From positions 41,430,576 through 41,494,575 of the forward strand of contig NC_079134.1 of NCBI RefSeq assembly GCF_945859705.1: a DNA stretch of 64,000 bases, given 5' to 3'. Positions 58,054 through 64,000 of this stretch are shown piece after piece. Source of the stretch: Episyrphus balteatus. Taxonomy: Eukaryota > Arthropoda > Insecta > Diptera > Syrphidae. A model generated the notes under the pieces. It did no database searches. It had not been told where the DNA came from and worked only from the letters and a program-made list of their open reading frames with translations. Within the stretch, counting starts at the first letter, position 1. Each line of letters starts with the position of its first letter. The translations under genes were made by a program, and so were the position numbers.

Positions 58054-58230
58054 TGCAACTTGCTACATGCAACTTACAACATGCAACTTGACACATCCAA
58101 CTTGCCAGATGCAACGTGCCACATGCAACTTGCCATATACACTTCCACATGTTGCATGCTAAATGCAACATTACTCGTGTTACTAGCTACGTGCAACATG
58201 TACGTACTTGCACCATGTTGCATGCCACAA
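58054..58230. repeat. 14-bp minisatellite, copy B (inverse of the 0.6-kb copy)
   Basis: Units of ATGCAACTTGCCAC, the reverse complement of the 565-686 unit, are repeated about eight times with more variation and trail off into ATGTTGCATGC words. It is followed by GGCGTACTGCATTTC, matching the inverse of GAAATGCAGTACGC-like sequence beside copy A. The 159-codon open frame through it is an effect of the repeat. Confidence 0.75.
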
Positions 58231-59300
58231 CGTATCTGCGTGTTTTTTTTATTGTTTTATTGCGGCGTACTGCATTTCAAAAATTTTAAGCGCGATAATC
58301 CTTTTAACACTTCTTGTCAAAAAGTTAATTGTTGCTCCAATGCAACGCCGAACAAGAAGTATAGCTTCAAAAAGCCTGAATTGAGTTATAGGCTTAAATC
58401 CTGCTTTATTTATAAAAAGGTACTCCCAACAAAAGGCAAACAATTACATCTAGAAGCTTTTCATTACCGTGGATCAAACTGGTGAATTTGAACTCTAGAC
58501 ACGTTTTATTAAAGATGAAAAACTAATTACAGGGACATAGGTCACGACTTACGGGGCATAAGTCCATAATTGACTAATATCCCATATGTCGGTTATGGTC
58601 TTATGTCCAACTCAGAATGTTTAAAAGTCCATCATTTTTTTAGAGGAGAGACATAATTCCACAATAATAGATCATTTTTAAAAACCAACAAGGTAAGGTT
58701 GCAAGTGTTTAAAGTGTCAGTAAAGCATATAACCATAGTAATTTAGGTATCGGAGATATACATGATGTCCCCTTTATTCCTCCACATAATCCACCTGCAA
58801 CCCGAATTATTTCAAAAACCAAGTTTATGTAATTAAAAAGCATTTAAAAAGCTACAAATTTGAAGGTCAACTAAACTCAATAATTTCAATCATTTCAGAT
58901 GTTGTCCGCTAACTTCAGACTTATTTTAGCGGAAAATTCAACAATTCAAAAACTATGCGAGCTACAAAAATGTTGGTTTGCGCAACAAATTAGCATTTAA
59001 TAAGCTACAATTAATGAGATAAATTTTTTTTGATTCCGCCACAAAGTGTCCACCAAAGACCAAAGTAAGGAACGTAAATTTGTAACCATTATAATCGCCA
59101 GAGCAAAAATTAAATGAACTGTCAATTTTGTTTGCGTTTGCATTTTATCGCATACTTTTTTAGTATTGTGAAGAATGTCGATGAATAAGTACATCGAAAA
59201 TTTAATCCATGCATTTTTTTGTCGAGCCGTTTGTATTCTTCACTTTTAATACTCCACAAACTCACAAATTGTCAATAATTGTATTGGCAAAACTTAAAAT
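58231..59300. other. No gene; cluster of GGGACATAAGTCC-type motifs
   Basis: At 58530-58640 variants GGGACATAGGTC, GGGGCATAAGTCC and TCTTATGTCC recur, the same motif class as at 13951-14145. The remaining DNA is AT-rich with short meaningless frames. Confidence 0.45.
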
Positions 59301-59580
59301 GGCCAGGTTCAGAAACGTTTGGGACTAAATATTTGTCAATATGACAGCTGATTCTTTTTAATTACAGAATTACCCTAACAGAATTAAATCTATTTGTGTG
59401 AAAAACGAGGTGAAAATTAATATTTTTTATTTATTAAAGTTAAGTGAAATTTGGTGTCTGCCTAATGCGATCTGTAAAATTCTCAAGTAAATTTCGAAAT
59501 TTGACAATAAATATCCAAACTAATTTAGTCAATTTGACGTTGCCTAAATATCTAGTCCCTAATATTTCCTGAACGTGCCC
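59301..59580. mobile_element. Short TIR element, ends GGSCACGTTCAG-type, 280 bp, TSD AAT
   Basis: The left GGCCAGGTTCAGAAACGTTT and the inverse of the right AATATTTCCTGAACGTGCCC align over about 40 bp with scattered mismatches (shared TTTGGGACTAAATATTT / TAGGGACTAGATATTT). AAT flanks both ends (59298-59300, 59581-59583). Related ends and the complementary ATT flank occur at 1948-2385. It is non-coding. Confidence 0.65.
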
Positions 59581-60184
59581 AATCATTAATTTAAGAACTG
59601 ACTTCCAATTTTTAAGATTCCATATAAAAACTGACAATTTTTTGACAGTTTTGTTTGCTATAAAGTATGAGATGAAAAGTAAGCCATAAAACATGCTTTT
59701 TATCGTACATTATAAATTCTATATCGGTCTCCTCTTACGATAATGAAAGTATTCTTTAAAGCTTGCTTTGGATTTATCGCTAATGGAGAACGCATGTTAA
59801 AGGCGGGAATTAAATTCGTAAAAAAAAGTATTTTAGGTTCGACATTATTTTTTAATGAGAACCTAAAAACAATTTTTTTTATTTTTCAAGGACAATGAAC
59901 AATCTTTTCCATTTTTTGTTCTACTTCATAAGTTGAAGAAAAGTATCTTCTAAATGGTTCGTTAAGGTCTTATTATAAGGCTTACAATATTTGACAGTGT
60001 AAAAAAGTAGGACATCAAATCGAGGAAAGCTGAAATGACTATTAGTAGAGTAACTAAAGCAAATTATTAGGGAATTTAAAATTAAAATTAATTTTTTTTT
60101 AACAAAACCATTTTTTTTGCTTAAATTTCATACAACAAATGATAGCAAAAGATTCTCTAGGTAATTTAATCAAAATATATAAAA

Positions 60185-61173
60185 GGCAGTAAGGGACAAT
60201 CTTCCATCGTTTAAGCGATAAATGCAATTTTCTAACATTCTGACCTCAAACACAAAAAAAATATTTTGAAAACAACGGCAACACCTATAATATTTTAAAA
60301 TACATTTTTAAAATGCCAGAAGCTCATTCTTATCTCTTAAATTTAAATCCACTAAATTTAATCAAGACTTTTTGAAAAAATGGAATTAAAAAAAAAAATG
60401 TTATTAGAAAAATTTAAAATGACTTTTTTCCAAACTTTTTCTAATAAAATATGAATTTATTTAAAAAAAATTTTTGGCCATAAATATTATCAGTTGAATT
60501 TCGAAGCAAGAAAGGTAAAATATATCACACTTTTGAAAAAAAAAAAAAATGAAAAATTACTTCAATTTCAATGGTTTTTTTTAATTAAAACTGAATTTTT
60601 GCATTGAAATAATTATTTTTCTCAAAGACTGTGGTAAATAGGAACTTTAAATTTTTGCTATTTCACTTTCAACAGTAAGGGTTATTAAATGAATAAAAAA
60701 TAATTTTATGTTTAGATGTTGAACTTAAAAAAAAAAATAAGTTACATTTTTTTTCAAAACTTTTATTAAAAAAAGTTCTTCGGAAATGAAATACTTTTTA
60801 ATTTTTTTCATAAACCGTAATACAGATTGACATTTCCTTTTATAATTTGAAATCATAATAAATGCGGGCAAAAAAATTTGAAAATAAATGCATTTTATAT
60901 TACGACCAAGTTTAAAAAACGACATGTTAAAATTTGTTCAATAATTTTTTTTTTCAAAAATCTTAGTTTAATTACCATTCTTTCCAAAGCCGTTCATTCA
61001 ATTAACTTAATTTTAATTTTACATGTATGACTAAGCTTCTAGCTTATAAAAAATGTATATTTGAATATTGTAGGTGTTGTCGTTGTGTTCAAATATTTTT
61101 TTTTGTGTTTGAAGTCAATTAATAAGAAAATTGCATCTATCGCTTGAACTATGGAAGATTGTCCCTCACTCCC
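60185..61173. mobile_element. Foldback element, about 990 bp
   Basis: The first ~50 bp (AGGGACAATCTTCCAT..., AAGCGATAAATGCAATTTTC) are mirrored at the right end with few differences, and a weaker inverted match continues inward (AAACACAAAAAAAATATTT versus the inverse of AAATATTTTTTTTTGTGTTT; AGAAGCT words), so most of the element folds on itself. The flanks are AT-rich and the target duplication is not clear. No coding frame is seen. Confidence 0.7.
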
Positions 61174-63540
61174 ATATATTTTTTTTCCTAGAATTTGCTA
61201 GACAATCTTTTGGCATCAATTAATTTATAAGATTTAAGAAAACATTTTGAAAAAAATTTGTTTTTGTTCACAAAAATCTTCAAATAAATTTAAAAAATCA
61301 AAACGGCAACACCGGCAATTTTTAATCTATAGACTTTAAAGTATTTTTAATTACCGACGTTTGAAAAAAAAAGATCATCAAAATCTAAGCTGTTCGGCCG
61401 GGTTCCTTAATATTGCCAATTTTTGAGCTTTAGTTACTCCACTATATGTTTCATAAATTATAGAAGGAGTGACAAAAATTGATCTGATAACAATCCTCAG
61501 TGTCAGTTATCCAACAATCCAAAGCCAGCAGGTTATCGGAAATTAGAAGCACATTAGAGTGAAATAAGAAGATACAAAAAAATTATAACATCTCTGTTCT
61601 CGATGAAAAATTGTTTTTGAAAAGGCACGAACCCATGAATGTCGTACAAAAAGGCTGTTGGCTTCGAGCCAAAGCGCTTGGTAAAGACGTGAATGCCTTC
61701 CAGGGGCGCTACCATACCAACCACTTCTATAATAACGTAGGTATGTTTGTGTACACATAACATTGTCAAAAGTATATGGAATCCTTAATTCATCCTTTAC
61801 TAAATTTGCATCCCAAAAAAGACAATTTTAGTTCGCTCACCATACAAATGGCTTGTGTGTTGTTTATCATAACCATGTTTTTGAAAGGAGCACTTGTTTT
61901 GAAATCAATTAAGGCTGTGACAACATTTTCGCAAATCCTTTTTTCCTATACCACACACACACACACGCATGAAAAATATAAACAAACACATTTACTTCCG
62001 GTGTCAAAAATAGGTAAAGACTTTAAAGTGCGTGTTACACACATTTTATGTCATTTTGTATGTGAAGTGAGAATTTGTTAAGAACTAAACCCTAATGCAG
62101 TTTGTATATAAAAGCCTAAAGGATGCCAGTTAAAATTATTCATTCACCATAACATTTGACAAAAAGCTTTTTGCTTTTTGCAGAAAAGACTAGATTATGC
62201 CTAGCCAAAAGCGCAGTGTTTATAAAGTCGACAGTTTAATGATCCTTTGAGCTGTTTTCATCATCATGAGGCATCACAGTGAAGTGAGTTAGCACGCTAT
62301 AGCATGTGAATTTAAATAGACAGAATGTGGTTCACATACAAAAGGAGGACATTTAGAAGTAGAATAGAGAGGTTATTGTGGATCCTACCAAAGCTATATG
62401 ATGAAGGCTGACGATTTTTTTGTTTTGTATTGTTTTTTGTTTGTTTTTTATCTTTTTCATTTAGTTGATGCCACAGACAGGCTTTTGGTAAAATATTAAT
62501 TTGATTATACTAACAAAAGGTAGTTGCAGCATTTTAAATCATAAATTCTAATTTGATTGTTTAACAAAGTGGTACCTATGTGTCGTTTTATAAATGCAAA
62601 TTAAATATTTTAATGAAAATGATTGAACAAAGGGATTTTTGTGTTAGACAGGATTTGTATATTGTTTCAAACTAATAGCGATTTTAATGAAACATTTATA
62701 AAAGAAATACAAAAAAAAAGCTTGCCGGATTATTGAAAATATTTAGTGGAAAGTGTTGATGTTATAATTGAAATTCGAATTAGTATCTAAATATTCTAGT
62801 TGGTTGGATAAAAATTGAGATATTGACATAAATAAAAACTCTATCGAAATTTATTGAGTAATTATTATATTTTGGTGTACCACAAATGCTTTAATTTAAT
62901 GGAATATAATATTTGCTCTCTTTTCCGTGTATCGACGTGAAAGATGCCCCAGATAATTATTAAAATATGAGATATATTTGTGCTTTCTAAGAGCCCTTCT
63001 ACGTGGTAAAGCTCGGATGTGATTTTGCTCCTCAGTCGTGAATTTAATTTGACTTTAGCTCAATTTATTCTAAGAAGTGCGACAGGGTCAATTTATTTTT
63101 TAAACTCTTTACTTTAATTTTTCTTAAATATAGTTGAATAGGAATATTTTCATTTTATAATAAAAAATTCGTAGGTAAGACTAAAAAAAAAATACATTTT
63201 TGAGCAAAGATTGATTTTTAACGTGTTTTTTGAGGGTTTTAAATTTTTTGCGTAGCTTTGCAACGATTTTTTATTCAAAAATCTAATTTCTTTTCATTTT
63301 AAATATTATCATTTATTAAAAGTTGCTTATAAAATAACAAGAAACCCCTTCGTTAATGGGTTTAGTTTAGTAAACCATTATATTTCTTGCTTAACAAAGA
63401 ATTTTTGGAAATTCTTTATTTTTGTAATATCGTATTTATGCTGCTCTGAAGAAGGAAAAGTCATTTATCCGTTGTGATTTTTCAAAAAAAAAAAAAAATT
63501 TATTTTTTCAAAATTCTAAATTCATATTTTTGAAATGGTT
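61174..63540. other. No supported gene
   Basis: A GC-balanced patch at about 61590-61760 supports overlapping short minus frames without recognised domains. A (CA)n run lies near 61953. The rest is AT-rich and featureless, and no transposon pair was identified. Confidence 0.45.
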
Positions 63541-64000
63541 ACGGAGTTACGAATAACAGAGTTACGCGCGACAGAGTTACGGCCGTCAAAGTTACGCGAA
63601 ACCGAAGTTACGAAAAACTAGAGTTACGAATTCTAAAGTTATGTTAAGCTATGACATGTGATTTATGGGTTGGCAAAAATTGCGAGGAACGATATGGAAT
63701 TATGGAAATACAAACAAGAGATTAACATTTTTCTAATTGGTCAGAACTAAATGAGTTAAGCGAAAATGGGTGTTATTTAATCTTGTAAAATTTTGATTGG
63801 ATAGGTATAGATATACGAAGTGGGTATTACAAAATACGTTATGAATAATTATATTAATTAATAGAAAAAAAAAAAATACGTAGGTGCAATATTAGTTGGA
63901 ACCAACCCAAAAATCACATGTCATAGCTTAACATAACTTTAGAATTCGTAACTCTAGTTTTTCGTAACTTCGGTTTCTCGTAACTTTGACGCTCGTAACT
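63541..64000. mobile_element. Compact copy of the GTTACG-repeat TIR element, cut by the window end
   Basis: It begins with GAGTTACGAATAACAGAG and four further GTTACG blocks at about 16-bp spacing, then AAGTTATGTTAAGCTATGAC, as at the very start of the window. From about 63900 the same sequence returns inverted (GTCATAGCTTAACATAACTT and GTAACT blocks) and runs off the edge. Arm-to-arm distance is short, so this copy lacks the insertions of the left copy. No coding frame. Confidence 0.8.

Noticed and set aside
58006..58485. 159-codon plus-strand frame
   Set aside because: Half of it is the translated 14-bp minisatellite. The remainder has no protein character.

Overview
The window looks like AT-rich nuclear DNA from an insect, most likely a fly. 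It has long A/T tracts, spliced genes with GT-AG introns, two recognisable animal proteins, and a very dense load of short DNA-transposon derivatives. No bacterial, viral or organellar gene organisation is visible.

Three protein-coding genes can be supported. (1) On the minus strand at 29141-28232 are the first two coding exons of a secreted or type I membrane protein that I cannot name; the rest lies further left, unidentified or outside the window. (2) On the plus strand at 36586-37094 is a complete two-exon gene for OSTC (DC2), a small subunit of the oligosaccharyltransferase that N-glycosylates proteins at the ER membrane. (3) On the minus strand at 44850-40683 is a complete five-exon gene for a calcium- and integrin-binding EF-hand protein of the CIB family. 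Its last coding exon is only 22 nt. OSTC and CIB are convergent, with 3.6 kb between their stop codons. Nothing indicates joint function.

Layout: 1-2.8 kb is the right part of a large terminal-inverted-repeat element loaded with other insertions, and 63.5-64.0 kb is a compact copy of the same family. From 3.3 to 7.7 kb there is a series of nested or adjacent TIR elements. From 7.7 to 28.2 kb there is mostly featureless AT-rich DNA, probably intron or 3' territory of the minus-strand gene. It holds a decayed LINE RNase H domain, a piggyBac-type MITE and a 2.7-kb hAT-like element. From 29.6 to 36.3 kb is a 'Russian doll' of MITEs up to four levels deep, many with readable target-site duplications, ending just upstream of OSTC. 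CIB carries a 3.4-kb third intron and lies next to a 1.2-kb, 13-bp-unit satellite (45.5-46.7 kb). From 47 to 63 kb there is no confident gene. This part holds a near-perfect 1.1-kb palindrome, a hAT MITE with a perfect 8-bp duplication, a pair of diverged 1-kb repeats, a second copy of a 14-bp minisatellite and a foldback element.

I see no new multi-gene system. The notable material is the transposon stratigraphy, a clean 223-bp MITE family, the palindrome, the satellite with a higher-order repeat, and a few gene-structure points (micro-exon, corrected start).
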